Assembly (NCBI RefSeq): GCF_001889605.1 | Contig: NZ_CP018171.1 | Location: forward strand, 4,749,501-4,813,500 | Reading direction: 5' to 3' | Length of the DNA stretch: 64,000 nucleotides | DNA from: Aquibium oceanicum | Lineage (GTDB): Bacteria > Pseudomonadota > Alphaproteobacteria > Rhizobiales > Rhizobiaceae | Shown here: piece after piece, positions 26,709-35,802 of the stretch | How positions within the stretch are numbered: the first letter of the stretch is position 1 | Layout: each line of letters begins with the position of its first letter | Made by a program: the position numbers and the translations under genes | Notes under the pieces: generated by a model | Seen by the model: only the letters and a program-made list of their open reading frames with translations | The model's database searches: none | What the model was told of the DNA's origin: nothing

Positions 26709-27998
26709 ATGATTGCCAGCCTTACCCGGATCAGCATCCTCGCCGCCGCGCTCGCGGTTGCGGGCTGCACCGAAACCGCCCTGAATTCCGCCGGCATCAA
26801 GGCCAACAAGCAGCTTCCCAGCCAGATCCTTGCCTCCATGCAGGCCAAGGGCATGGAGAAGGACGCCCCGGTGATGGCGCGCGTCTTCAAGGAAGAGGGC
26901 AAGCTGGAAATCTGGAAGCAGAAGAAGTCGGGCCGCTACGACCTCATCGCGACGTACGACATCTGCAAATGGTCGGGCAAGCTCGGGCCGAAGTTCGTCG
27001 AGGGCGACCGGCAGGCCCCGGAAGGCTTCTACGACGTGCGGCCTTCGCAGCTGAACCCGCAATCCAACTATCACCTGGCGTTCAACATGGGCTATCCCAA
27101 CGCCTACGACCGCGCCCATGGCCGCACCGGCTCCAACCTGATGGTGCACGGCGCCTGCTCGTCCTCGGGCTGCTATTCCATGACCGACGCACAGGTGGAG
27201 GAAATCTACGCCTTCGCCCGCGACGCCTTCCGCGGCGGCCAGACAGAATTCCAGATCCAGGCGTTCCCGTTCCGCATGACGCCCGAGAACATGGCGCGCT
27301 ACAAGGACGACCCGAACTACGAATTCTGGACCATGCTGAAGGAAGGCTACGACCACTTCGAGATCACCAAGGTTCCGCCGAAGGTCGACGTCTGCGAGAA
27401 GCGCTACGTCTTCAACCGCATCCCGGGAAACGGCGCGGTCTTCCAGCCGACGGCAGCCTGCCCTCCGATGAGCCAGCCAGACGCCCTGATGTCGGCCTAC
27501 CAGAGCTACAAGAGCCAGTTCGACAGCGCCTTCGCCTCGCATGCTGCCAGACGCGCGTCCAATCCGCCGAGCCCCACGATCGCCGGCCTCCAGGAGGCGA
27601 AGCTCGTGGCCGAATGGTCGAAGAAGCGCTCTCGCGGCGAACGCGTGCCGGTGGAGCCGCCGTCGCTCGCACCCGACGGCACCGTGGTTTCCACCACGGC
27701 GCGGATGGGCCGCATCGATTCGCCCGCCGGACGCCGCATGGCCGAGATCGAGGCCAAGGAAGCCGAAAAGAAAAAGGCCGAAGAAGAAAAGAAGGCTGCC
27801 GCCGCGCTGAAGGTAGCGGAGGCGGAAGCGGCCAAGGTCGCGGCAGCCCAGGCGGCGGAAGCCGCGAAGGCCGCCGAAACCGCGGCCGCCGAACCGGCGC
27901 CGGCGGCCGAGACGGTTGAGACCGACGAGGCCGGCGGCGGCCTCTTCGGCGCGGTGCGCAAGCGCGTCGGATCGATCGGCAATCTCTTCGGCAGCTGA
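26709..27998 (+). CDS. YafK-type L,D-transpeptidase lipoprotein
   Basis: A 429-residue protein. The N-terminal lipobox VAGC (Cys20) marks it as a lipoprotein. The YkuD-type catalytic domain has His147 and Cys155 in HGACSSSGCYSM. The C-terminal third is Ala/Glu/Lys-rich and likely a long coiled coil (about 340-400). YafK/DpaA enzymes act on the peptidoglycan-lipoprotein link in E. coli; activity here is inferred. ATG 26709 is preferred over TTG 26703 because it gives a compact signal peptide. Confidence 0.82.
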   Translation: MIASLTRISILAAALAVAGCTETALNSAGIKANKQLPSQILASMQAKGMEKDAPVMARVFKEEGKLEIWKQKKSGRYDLIATYDICKWSGKLGPKFVEGDRQAPEGFYDVRPSQLNPQSNYHLAFNMGYPNAYDRAHGRTGSNLMVHGACSSSGCYSMTDAQVEEIYAFARDAFRGGQTEFQIQAFPFRMTPENMARYKDDPNYEFWTMLKEGYDHFEITKVPPKVDVCEKRYVFNRIPGNGAVFQPTAACPPMSQPDALMSAYQSYKSQFDSAFASHAARRASNPPSPTIAGLQEAKLVAEWSKKRSRGERVPVEPPSLAPDGTVVSTTARMGRIDSPAGRRMAEIEAKEAEKKKAEEEKKAAAALKVAEAEAAKVAAAQAAEAAKAAETAAAEPAPAAETVETDEAGGGLFGAVRKRVGSIGNLFGS

Positions 27999-28008
27999 CG
28001 CCGTCCCC

Positions 28009-28239
28009 GTGACCGGGTCCGAAGACGTCTACGACCTCAGGGGACTCAACTGCCCCCTGCCCGTGCTGAAGACGCGGCGGCGGCTGGCCGACCTGCCCTC
28101 GGGCGGCCTGCTCTGGGTCGAGACCACGGACCCGCTCGCCGTCATCGACATCCCCGCCTTCTGCACCGAAGCAGGCCACCGGCTCGTCGAGAGCCTGAGC
28201 GTGGCGGGCGGGCACAGGTTCTTGATAGAACGGGCCTGA
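28009..28239 (+). CDS. TusA-like sulfurtransferase
   Basis: A 76-residue protein of the SirA/TusA fold. The characteristic CPxP motif is in GLNCPLPVLKTRRRL, with the sulfur-carrying Cys near residue 14. A GTG start at 28009 follows the lipoprotein gene by 10 bp. TusA proteins pass sulfur to tRNA thiolation or molybdenum-cofactor enzymes; which path applies here is not known. It is convergent with the COG0523 GTPase gene. Confidence 0.85.
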   Translation: MTGSEDVYDLRGLNCPLPVLKTRRRLADLPSGGLLWVETTDPLAVIDIPAFCTEAGHRLVESLSVAGGHRFLIERA

Positions 28240-28252
28240 GCGGCGGCTGAAC

Positions 28253-29362
28253 TCAGCCCCTGAAGCCGGCGATCGCGAGCGGATTGTCCTCAAGCGCGGC
28301 GCGATCGGGAGTGTCGATCCGCGGCTGGCCGGCGAAGGCGTCGAACAGGCGCCGAACGTAATCCTGCGGCATGTCGAGCGTGATCATGACGATTCGCACC
28401 CCGCGCGGGCCCTCAGGCCACCTCTCAAGCCGCACCGGCGGATGCAGCACCTTCTGGACGCCGTGGATGACGAGCGGCCGGTCGCGGTTCTCGACCGTCT
28501 CGATGATGCCCTTCATGCGCAGCAGCTGATCGCCGTGGGTGGAGCGCAGGAGATCGAGGAAGTTTTCCACCGTGGCCAGCGGCAGCGGCCGGTCCAGCAC
28601 CAGCGAAACGGTGCGGATGCGCTCGTCGTGCCGGTGGCCATGGTCATGGTCATGGTGGTGATCGTGGCCGTGATGGTCATGCGCATGCGCATGAAGAGCC
28701 TCGTCGCGCAGCCAGCGCGCCACGTCGACGCTCTTGGTCGCCGGATCGTAGAGGCCGCAGTCCAGCAGTGCCGCGGGCCCGGCGTCCGGGCCGAGGACCG
28801 GGGCGCCGGGGTTCAGCGCCGCGATCCGCGAGCGCAGCTCCGCGACAGCGGCTTTGTCGGCCAAGTCCGTCTTGGTCAGCACGATTCGGTCGGCGACAGC
28901 AACCTGCTTCACGGCTTCGGCGTGGCGATCGAGCGTCGCGGCGCCATTGACCGCGTCGACGACGGCGACGACGCCGTCGAGGCGATAGGCGGCGACGATC
29001 GCCGGGTGGGCCATGATCGACTGCAGGACGGGCACCGGGTCGGCGAGGCCCGTGGTCTCGACGATCACCCGCCGCAACGGCTGGATGCGGCCGGTCTGCA
29101 TGCGGTCGGCGAGGTCGGCCAGCGTATCGACCAGTTCGCCGCGCACCGTGCAGCACAGACATCCGTCCGAAAGTTCGATGACGCCGTCGGAGGACTGCTC
29201 GACGAGAAGGTGGTCGATGGCGACGTCGCCGAACTCGTTGATGATGACGGCGGTGTCGGTGAGCGCCGGATCTTTCAGAAGTCGGTTGAGCAGCGTCGTC
29301 TTGCCAGCGCCGAGGAAGCCCGTGAGGACGGTGACGGGGACCGGGGCGGCGGGGGTGTACAC
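28253..29362 (-). CDS. COG0523 (CobW/ZNG1-like) metallochaperone GTPase
   Basis: A 369-residue G3E GTPase. Walker [11 protein letters not shown] is at 14-23, the metal-binding CLCC motif at 68-71, TKTD is the guanine-specificity motif, and a His-rich loop ([20 protein letters not shown]) lies near 225-245 before the C-terminal CobW domain. Such proteins deliver zinc or other metals. It starts with GTG, 8 bp after the stop of the D,D-carboxypeptidase gene. No zinc-regulator box could sit in that gap, so it is probably co-transcribed. Confidence 0.85.
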   Translation of the reverse strand: MYTPAAPVPVTVLTGFLGAGKTTLLNRLLKDPALTDTAVIINEFGDVAIDHLLVEQSSDGVIELSDGCLCCTVRGELVDTLADLADRMQTGRIQPLRRVIVETTGLADPVPVLQSIMAHPAIVAAYRLDGVVAVVDAVNGAATLDRHAEAVKQVAVADRIVLTKTDLADKAAVAELRSRIAALNPGAPVLGPDAGPAALLDCGLYDPATKSVDVARWLRDEALHAHAHDHHGHDHHHDHDHGHRHDERIRTVSLVLDRPLPLATVENFLDLLRSTHGDQLLRMKGIIETVENRDRPLVIHGVQKVLHPPVRLERWPEGPRGVRIVMITLDMPQDYVRRLFDAFAGQPRIDTPDRAALEDNPLAIAGFRG

Positions 29363-29370
29363 CGCCGCGC

Positions 29371-30516
29371 CTACTGGACGACGCTCGCCTTCACCGGGGT
29401 GTAGTCCGGGCGAGGCGTCGGGATCGGGACGTCGGCATATTCGACCGGCGCGGCAAAGGGCGAGCGCGGTCCTGTGGCGCCGCCGAGCCCGACGGCGACG
29501 AGGATAGGCTCGCGGGACGGCTCGTGCAGGTTGGGCGAAGAGATGATCACCTTGCCGTTCTTGTCGACCTCGCCCGCGTCGAGGCGCGCCCTGTAGGCGG
29601 CCTTGGTGCAGATCCGCTCGCGCATGTTGATCGGCTGGTCGAGCCCCTCGCCCTGAGGCTTTATGGTGGCGAGCGTCGGCGCATTTGCGGTGGCGGCGCC
29701 GAATCCCGCGGCCAGGAGGTCCGCGGCCTTGACCGCGCGCTCCTCGGACGAGCGCTCGCCGATGACCACCGCCAGCAGCGTCCGGTCGTCACGGGTCGCG
29801 GTCGCAACGAGGTTGAAGCCCGCCGGGCAGGTGTAGCCGGTCTTCATGCCATCGGTGCCGTCGAAGCGGCGGATCAGATCGTTGTGGTTCTTGATCTTGG
29901 CATTGCCGGCGACGATGCCCTCGAGCTTGAAATAGGATTCGTACTGCGGAAATTCCGTGCGCAGCGCCCGGGCAAGCACGGCGAGATCGTGGGCGGTCGA
30001 ATACTGCTCTTCCGAATGCAGGCCGTGCGCGTTGACCCAGTGCGACCCGGTCATGCCGAGACGCAGGGATTCGGCGTTCATGCGCGCGGCGAAGGCCTTT
30101 TCCGAACCCGCGATGCTCTCGCCGATGGCGGTGGCGACATCGTTGGCCGACTTGACCATGATGATCTTCAGAGCATTGTCCAGGGTGAGTTCCGAGCCCG
30201 GCGCATAGCCCATCTTGCTCGGCGGCTCCTTGGCGGCGTTCTTGGTCATGCGCACCGGCGATTCAAGCGTCACTTCCCCCGCCTGGATGGCACGGAAGAC
30301 GACATAGGTCGTCATCAGCTTCGACAGCGACGCCGGGTACCAGCGCTGGAAGGCATCCTCCTGCTCGATGACCTTGCCGCTGCCGAGATCGACGAGGATG
30401 GAAGGCCCGGCCAAGGCGGGTCCGGCGGCCAGCAGCGCGGCAGCGAACGCGGTACCCGCGGCGCTCAGGACGAACTGTCGGGCGATCTGCCTGACGATGG
30501 GTCTGGTCGATTTCAC
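29371..30516 (-). CDS. D-alanyl-D-alanine carboxypeptidase (penicillin-binding protein, S11 family)
   Basis: A 381-residue exported serine peptidase that trims the terminal D-Ala of peptidoglycan side chains. The three active-site motifs are SLSK at 63-66, SAN at 123-125 and KTG at 225-227. A signal peptide covers about residues 1-37. The GTG start at 30516 is preceded by GAGG; there is no ATG that keeps the signal peptide first. The C-terminus ends with a Pro-rich stretch. It heads a leftward pair with the COG0523 GTPase and is divergent from the M20 gene. Confidence 0.9.
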   Translation of the reverse strand: MKSTRPIVRQIARQFVLSAAGTAFAAALLAAGPALAGPSILVDLGSGKVIEQEDAFQRWYPASLSKLMTTYVVFRAIQAGEVTLESPVRMTKNAAKEPPSKMGYAPGSELTLDNALKIIMVKSANDVATAIGESIAGSEKAFAARMNAESLRLGMTGSHWVNAHGLHSEEQYSTAHDLAVLARALRTEFPQYESYFKLEGIVAGNAKIKNHNDLIRRFDGTDGMKTGYTCPAGFNLVATATRDDRTLLAVVIGERSSEERAVKAADLLAAGFGAATANAPTLATIKPQGEGLDQPINMRERICTKAAYRARLDAGEVDKNGKVIISSPNLHEPSREPILVAVGLGGATGPRSPFAAPVEYADVPIPTPRPDYTPVKASVVQ

Positions 30517-30687
30517 TTTCGCCTCGCGAGGAAATTGCGATACGGTCGCCCAAATCCGGCCGGAAGGCCGAACCGCGGGCATTGCGCTCGTATCTATCGC
30601 ATGTGGCGCCGGAATGGCAAAACGCCTCCGATCACGAAATCGCGGGGCGGCCGGACGCGGCGCGCGCACCAGACGGAGTTTGACCGA

Positions 30688-31851
30688 ATGCCGATACTGA
30701 ACCGGGCCGCCGAGATGCAGAAGGAAGTGGCGGAGTGGCGCCGCCATCTTCACCGAAACCCCGAGCTCAACTTCGACCTATTCACGACCTCGGCCTTCGT
30801 GGCCGACAAGCTGCGCGAATTCGGCTGCGACGAGGTGGTGACCGGGATCGCCAAGACCGGCGTGGTGGGCATCATCAACGGCCGGCTGGGCTCGGGTCCG
30901 ACGCTCGGCATGCGCGCCGACATGGACGCCCTGCCGATCCGGGAGACGAGCGGCGTCGAGCACACATCGCAGAACGCCGGCGCCATGCACGCATGCGGCC
31001 ATGACGGCCACACCTCCATGCTCCTGGGCGCCGCGAAGTACCTCGCCGAGACGCGCAACTTCGCGGGCCGGGTGGCGGTCATATTCCAGCCGGCGGAGGA
31101 AGGCGGCGGCGGCGGCAACGTGATGGTGCAGGAGGGCATGATGGAGCGCTTCGGCATCGAGCGCGTCTACGGGATGCACAACGAGCCCGGCCTGCCGGTC
31201 GGCCAGTTCGCGACCCGCACCGGACCGATCATGGCCTCGACCGCGGAGTTCACCATTACCGTGCGCGGCAAGGGCGGGCACGCCGCCTTCCCGCACCAGA
31301 CGGTCGACCCGATCGTCATCATGAGCCAGATCGTCGGCGCCATGCAGACGGTGGTCTCGCGCAGCGCCGATCCGCTCGACGCCCTCGTGGTGTCGGTGAC
31401 CAAGTTCCACGCCGGCGACGCCTACAACGTCATTCCCGAGACCGCCGAAATCGCCGGCACGGTGCGCACCCTGCGCAAGGACGTCGCCGCGCTGGCCGAA
31501 AAGCGCATCCGCACCATCGTCTCCAGGATCGCCGAAGCCGGCGACGCGGTGGCCGAGATCGACTACGACGCCAACTATCCCGTCACCTTCAACCACGCCG
31601 ACGAGACCGCCTTCGCCGTCGCGGTGGCCCGGGAAGTGGCGGGCGAGCCCAACGTCGAGGACGACATGCCGGCGGTGATGGGCGGCGAGGATTTCTCCTA
31701 CATGCTGGAGGCCCGGCCTGGCTCATTCATCTTCATCGGCAACGGCGACACGGCCAACCTCCACCACCCCGCCTACGACTTCAACGACGAGGCAATCCCG
31801 CACGGCATCTCCTACTGGGTGCGTCTGGCGGAGAAGTCGCTGGCGGCCTGA
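30688..31851 (+). CDS. M20 family amidohydrolase (hippurate hydrolase/aminoacylase type)
   Basis: A 387-residue zinc-dependent amidohydrolase. Metal-binding motifs are GMRADMDALPI, HACGHDGHTSML (ligand Cys/His) and PAEEGGGGG (catalytic Glu). It ends with GGEDFSYMLE. The M20D group removes acyl groups from amino acids or auxin conjugates; the substrate here is unknown. ATG 30688 has GGAG upstream. The much longer frame upstream overlaps the divergent carboxypeptidase and is rejected. Confidence 0.9.
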   Translation: MPILNRAAEMQKEVAEWRRHLHRNPELNFDLFTTSAFVADKLREFGCDEVVTGIAKTGVVGIINGRLGSGPTLGMRADMDALPIRETSGVEHTSQNAGAMHACGHDGHTSMLLGAAKYLAETRNFAGRVAVIFQPAEEGGGGGNVMVQEGMMERFGIERVYGMHNEPGLPVGQFATRTGPIMASTAEFTITVRGKGGHAAFPHQTVDPIVIMSQIVGAMQTVVSRSADPLDALVVSVTKFHAGDAYNVIPETAEIAGTVRTLRKDVAALAEKRIRTIVSRIAEAGDAVAEIDYDANYPVTFNHADETAFAVAVAREVAGEPNVEDDMPAVMGGEDFSYMLEARPGSFIFIGNGDTANLHHPAYDFNDEAIPHGISYWVRLAEKSLAA

Positions 31852-31975
31852 GCGGCGGCCCTTCCGGAAACGTGCGGCGGCGCCCGCCGGGGCACGTCGC
31901 AGGCGTAGCGCCTCGCCGCCGAAATGGCGCGAACCTATTGGCGAATCCGCCGCGAGAGGGTATTGAAACGCCCGG

Positions 31976-32052
31976 GGTCCCGTAGCTCAGTAGGATAGAG
32001 CATCAGATTCCTAATCTGAGGGTCACAGGTTCGAATCCTGTCGGGATCACCA
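31976..32052 (+). tRNA. tRNA-Arg (anticodon CCT)
   Basis: A 77-base gene including the encoded CCA end. The acceptor stem GGTCCCG pairs with CGGGATC (one G-U). The anticodon stem TCAGA/TCTGA closes the loop TTCCTAA, so the anticodon is CCT, reading AGG. The T arm has GTTCGAATC. It is followed after 156 bp by a lower-GC methyltransferase gene. Confidence 0.95.
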
Positions 32053-32208
32053 CTGAGATAACTGGCCAAGTCGGGCGTCGGCGGGAAGATCGGGCTTCGC
32101 GGCGAGGTGTCGCGGAACGTCTTGCGTCTTCACCGGCCCTGTCCATCTTCGGGGATACCTTTTGAAAATCCCGCGCCCCTACAAGGCGGTTGAGCTTTTC
32201 GGGCGGAC

Positions 32209-33024
32209 ATGCCAAACACGACTTTTAACGGAGCGCAAACAGCCTTGCAGGATGCAGCCGACGTCAAGCCGTCTTTCGGGTTTACTCGGATCGCGACCAA
32301 GCGCCGAGAGTACCTGAAACCCCACGCATCCGGTCGCATTCTGGAGATCGGCCCCTTCGACAACCCGACATTCCGCCGAGAATTTGGAGATTCGGTCGAG
32401 TATCTCGACTACTTTTCAAGGGAAGAGTTGCGGGCCATGCATGAAGGCAACCCGCGTCGGAAGCTGGAAGCGATGGTTGACGTCGATCATGTCGTCAAGT
32501 CCCGAGACTTTACCTCCAGTATCGACGGGCGGTTCGACCTCATCGTCGCAAACCACGTCATTGAGCACGTACCCGACACGATACATTGGCTGAACCAGCT
32601 GGCCGGCCTTCTGAACCCCGGCGGCAAGCTGTTCCTGGCCGTCCCCGATCGCAGATACACCTTCGACTATTTCAGGCAAGAATCACGCGCGAGCGAGATG
32701 CTTCGGGCTAACCAGGAAGGGCTGGAGAAACCAAGCGTCTGGCATCTGACCGACGCCTATTACTACCATTGCCGGATCGATCTGAACGAGCTTTGGGAAG
32801 GAAATCTTCCCGTGTTCCGGCCTCGTTTCAGCTTTGCAAAGGCGCACGCCATGGCGCGGGAGCGTAGCGTCGAATACACGGATGCGCACTGCTGGGTGTT
32901 TACGCCGGACAGTTTCAAGAAGTGCATCGCGGAACTCAAGTCCGCTGAGGTGGTGAAGCTGGACATTTCGGACGTACGCCCGCCAGCACGGATGACGAAC
33001 GAGTTCTGGGCTTTGCTTGCCTAG
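32209..33024 (+). CDS. SAM-dependent methyltransferase, likely horizontally acquired
   Basis: A 271-residue class I methyltransferase. Motif I is RILEIGPFDNPTF (near 42-54), and FDLIVANHVIEHVPD and LNPGGKLFLAVPDRR follow. The substrate is unknown; related proteins act on sugars or natural products. The base composition and codon use (TTT, CGA, AGA) are visibly less GC-rich than the flanking core genes, and it sits just after a tRNA gene, a common insertion point. It is convergent with the LysR gene. Confidence 0.82.
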   Translation: MPNTTFNGAQTALQDAADVKPSFGFTRIATKRREYLKPHASGRILEIGPFDNPTFRREFGDSVEYLDYFSREELRAMHEGNPRRKLEAMVDVDHVVKSRDFTSSIDGRFDLIVANHVIEHVPDTIHWLNQLAGLLNPGGKLFLAVPDRRYTFDYFRQESRASEMLRANQEGLEKPSVWHLTDAYYYHCRIDLNELWEGNLPVFRPRFSFAKAHAMARERSVEYTDAHCWVFTPDSFKKCIAELKSAEVVKLDISDVRPPARMTNEFWALLA

Positions 33025-33157
33025 GCTGGTGCCGCTCTCGCGGGATCATCGATCAGATACCACGAAGAGCTTGCCCCGCCGCTGACCGCTCGCGGTCGTT
33101 CGCCGTATTCAAAATTTCATCGCCTTCGGCGTCAGTACCTAACCGCGGCTGCCGGAA

Positions 33158-34066
33158 TCAGCCCATCTCCCCCGAATGATCCTTCAGCGCGGTGGCGAGC
33201 TGCATGGCGAAGCGGGCCGAGGCGACGGGGAGGGTGCGGCCGCGCATCTGGCCGAGGATGAGGTTGCCGGGCGGCAGGTCGCGTTCCGAGATGGGGCGGA
33301 AGACGATCGAGCCGTCGCCGGGATCGCGCAGGCCGATGGGAATCTGAAAACCGATCACGCCTTCGTGCAGGACGTAGTGGCGGATGAGCTCGAAGCTCTC
33401 GGTCTCGACCACTGGCGAGACGCGGCGGGTGCCGCGGCGTGCGGCGAAGTCGAGGAGGTGGCGTACGCCGAACTTGGCCGAGGGCGCCACGTGCGGCGTG
33501 TCGAGGCAGTCGCGCAGGCGCAGTTCCGGCTTGCGCGCGAGCGGGTGGTCGGCTCGCATCACGACGTTGACGGCCTGCGGCGCGACGTGGACGACCTCGA
33601 AATCGACGAGATAGACCGGCTCGAACACCAGCGCGAGATCGCTCGAATAGGTCGCCAGTTCCTGTTCGGCCTGGGCGCGGTCGCGCACGTTGACGCTGAA
33701 GGTGACGCCCCGGTGTTCGGCGCGGTAGCGGGCGATCTGCTGCGGTAGAAAATAAGGCAGCAGCGCCTGCGAGCAGGCGATGGAGACGCGGCCGCGCCGC
33801 TCGCCGGAGAGGTCGGCGACCTGCCCCTGCACGCGCGAAAGGTCCGACAGCGTGGCGCGGTAGTGGTGCAGGACGAGTTCGCCCGCCGGGTTGAGGCGTA
33901 CCCCGCCGGCCAGCCGCTCGAAGATCTCGGCGCCGAATTCGTCCTCGAAACGGTTGATGCGGCGGTTGAGCGCCGAGGCAGTGATGTTCATGTCCTCCGC
34001 CGCCCTGCGCATGGAGCCGGCCCGGGCCACGGCCTCGATCAGGCGAAAAGTCTGCAAGTGCCTCAT
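33158..34066 (-). CDS. LysR-family transcriptional regulator of the catabolic cluster
   Basis: A 302-residue LysR protein. It has an N-terminal winged helix (residues 1-60, with AGSMRRAAEDMNITASALNR) and a periplasmic-binding-protein-like effector domain. It is divergent from a large ABC/amidohydrolase cluster, with a LysR-type box (34089-34105) in the 128-bp gap. The simplest inference is that it activates that cluster when the transported compound or a breakdown product binds it. Confidence 0.88.
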   Translation of the reverse strand: MRHLQTFRLIEAVARAGSMRRAAEDMNITASALNRRINRFEDEFGAEIFERLAGGVRLNPAGELVLHHYRATLSDLSRVQGQVADLSGERRGRVSIACSQALLPYFLPQQIARYRAEHRGVTFSVNVRDRAQAEQELATYSSDLALVFEPVYLVDFEVVHVAPQAVNVVMRADHPLARKPELRLRDCLDTPHVAPSAKFGVRHLLDFAARRGTRRVSPVVETESFELIRHYVLHEGVIGFQIPIGLRDPGDGSIVFRPISERDLPPGNLILGQMRGRTLPVASARFAMQLATALKDHSGEMG

Positions 34067-34088
34067 GCGGCTTGCCTTTTCCGAAGGC

Positions 34089-34105
34089 GGTGCATTTTCT
34101 GCACC
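34089..34105. promoter_or_regulatory. LysR-type operator (T-N11-A) upstream of the ABC operon
   Basis: GGTGCA (34089-34094), TTTTC, TGCACC (34100-34105). It is a perfect inverted repeat with the T-N11-A spacing typical of LysR regulators, placed between the regulator and the gene cluster it faces. Confidence 0.7.
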
Positions 34106-34194
34106 ACATCGGTGAAATCATAGCAGTTTGAGCGAACGGGAAAAGCTGCAAGCTGTCGGCGAACGTCTTTTCCTGTTCCAGAGGGGCTCCGCCA

Positions 34195-35799
34195 ATGCAG
34201 ATAACCAGACGAAACTTCCTCGCGTCCGGCGCCGCACTTGCCGGCACGCTTCCGTTCGCCCGCGCCTTTCCCGCCTTCGCTGCCGGCGACACGCTGGTTG
34301 TCGTCAACGGCCAGACCGTCAATTCGCTCGACCTTCACCGCACCGGCACCAACCGGGCGAGCTACGAGATCGCCATCAACTGCTACGACCGCCTCGCCCG
34401 CTTCGGAACCAAGCCGACGGAGGATGGCGGCGTCAGCTTCGACTATTCCAAGATCGAGCCGGAACTGGCCGAATCCTGGGAGATCTCCGACGACGGGCTG
34501 ACCATCACCTTCAAGCTCAAGCCCGACGCGTTGTTCCAGGACGGCACCCCGGTGACCGCGCACGACGTGAAGTGGTCGTTCGACCGCGCCGTCTCCGTCG
34601 GCGGCTTCCCGACCACCCAGATGCAGGCCGGCGGCTTCGTGCGGCCCGACCAGTTCGAGGCGGTCGACGACGCGACCTTCGTGGTCAAGCTCGACAAGCC
34701 CTCGAAGCTGTCGCTGCCCGACCTCGCCGTGCCGGTTCCCTTCGTCATCAACTCCAAGCTTGCCAAGGAGAACGCCACCGAGGCCGATCCCTGGGCGATG
34801 GAATACCTGCACCAGAACACGATCGGCTCGGGCGCCTACAAGGTCAGCCGCTGGGACAACGGCCAGCAGGTCGTCTACGAGCGCTTCGACGGCTGGGTCG
34901 GCGGACCGCTGCCAGCCATCCGTCGCATCATCCGCCGGGAGGTTCCCTCCTCCGCCACCCAGCGCGCCCTGGTCGAGCGCGGCGACGTTCAGATCGCCTT
35001 CGGCATTCCCGACAAGGACGCGGCGGAACTGGCTGAAATGCTGAAGGTCGATTCGACCCCGATCGCCAACTGCGTCCATGCATTGTGCCTGAACACCAAG
35101 TTCGAGCCGTTCACCGACCCGAACGTGCGCAAGGCGATAGCCTGGGCGCTCCCCTACGAGGACATCTTCAAGACCGCCGCCTATGGCCGCGGCGCGCCGT
35201 TGTGGGGCGGCGAGACGGAGATCACCGACACGGCCTGGCCGCGCAAGTCGCCCTATTCGACCGACATCGAGAAGGCCAAGGAACTGATGGCCGCCTCGGC
35301 CTATCCCGATGGCTTCGAAGTGCCGCTGTCGATCGCGCTCGATCTTGCCGGCTGGATGGAACCGGCGGCGCTCCTCATCCAGGAGGCGGTGGGCAAGCTC
35401 GGCATCAAGACTGAGATCGAGAAGATCCCCGGCGCCAACTGGCGCACGGCGAGCCTGGTCGAGAAGCGGCTGGCCTTCCACCTCGAGAACTTCGCCGGCT
35501 GGCTCGACACGCCCGACTACTATTTCTTCTGGGCCTACCAGGACGGGCATCTCTTCAACTCGTCGAACTACGTCAATCCCGAGATCGAGATGCTCACCAA
35601 CGAGACGCTGCACATGGCGATGGACGACCCGGAATATGCTCCGAAGATCAAGCGCATGTTCGAGATCGTGCTCGACGAGCTGCCGCGCATCCCGCTCTAC
35701 CAGCCGGCGCTCAACGTGGCGATCAACGGCGCGGACGGGTACCAGTTCTGGTTCCACCGCCAGCTCGACGTGCGGACGCTCGACCGGGCGGAGAGCTGA
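34195..35799 (+). CDS. Peptide/nickel-type ABC transporter substrate-binding protein
   Basis: A 534-residue SBP_bac_5 periplasmic protein. A twin-arginine signal TRRNFLASG starts the protein. Typical stretches are PELAESWEISDDGLTITFKL and DGTPVTAHDVKWSFDRAV. It would deliver the substrate to the two permeases downstream. The ligand class is not fixed: family members bind peptides, nickel, opines or other small amides. It is the first gene of the operon facing the LysR gene. Confidence 0.9.
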   Translation: MQITRRNFLASGAALAGTLPFARAFPAFAAGDTLVVVNGQTVNSLDLHRTGTNRASYEIAINCYDRLARFGTKPTEDGGVSFDYSKIEPELAESWEISDDGLTITFKLKPDALFQDGTPVTAHDVKWSFDRAVSVGGFPTTQMQAGGFVRPDQFEAVDDATFVVKLDKPSKLSLPDLAVPVPFVINSKLAKENATEADPWAMEYLHQNTIGSGAYKVSRWDNGQQVVYERFDGWVGGPLPAIRRIIRREVPSSATQRALVERGDVQIAFGIPDKDAAELAEMLKVDSTPIANCVHALCLNTKFEPFTDPNVRKAIAWALPYEDIFKTAAYGRGAPLWGGETEITDTAWPRKSPYSTDIEKAKELMAASAYPDGFEVPLSIALDLAGWMEPAALLIQEAVGKLGIKTEIEKIPGANWRTASLVEKRLAFHLENFAGWLDTPDYYFFWAYQDGHLFNSSNYVNPEIEMLTNETLHMAMDDPEYAPKIKRMFEIVLDELPRIPLYQPALNVAINGADGYQFWFHRQLDVRTLDRAES

Positions 35800-35802
35800 G
35801 CC

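Noticed and set aside
29363-29370. Zinc-regulator (Zur) box for the COG0523 GTPase
   Set aside because: Only 8 bp separate it from the upstream gene; no palindromic Zur-like site is seen before the pair.
29524-30687. Long N-terminal extension of the M20 amidohydrolase frame
   Set aside because: It covers the divergent carboxypeptidase with its SxxK, SxN and KTG motifs, and the M20 family starts at ATG 30688.
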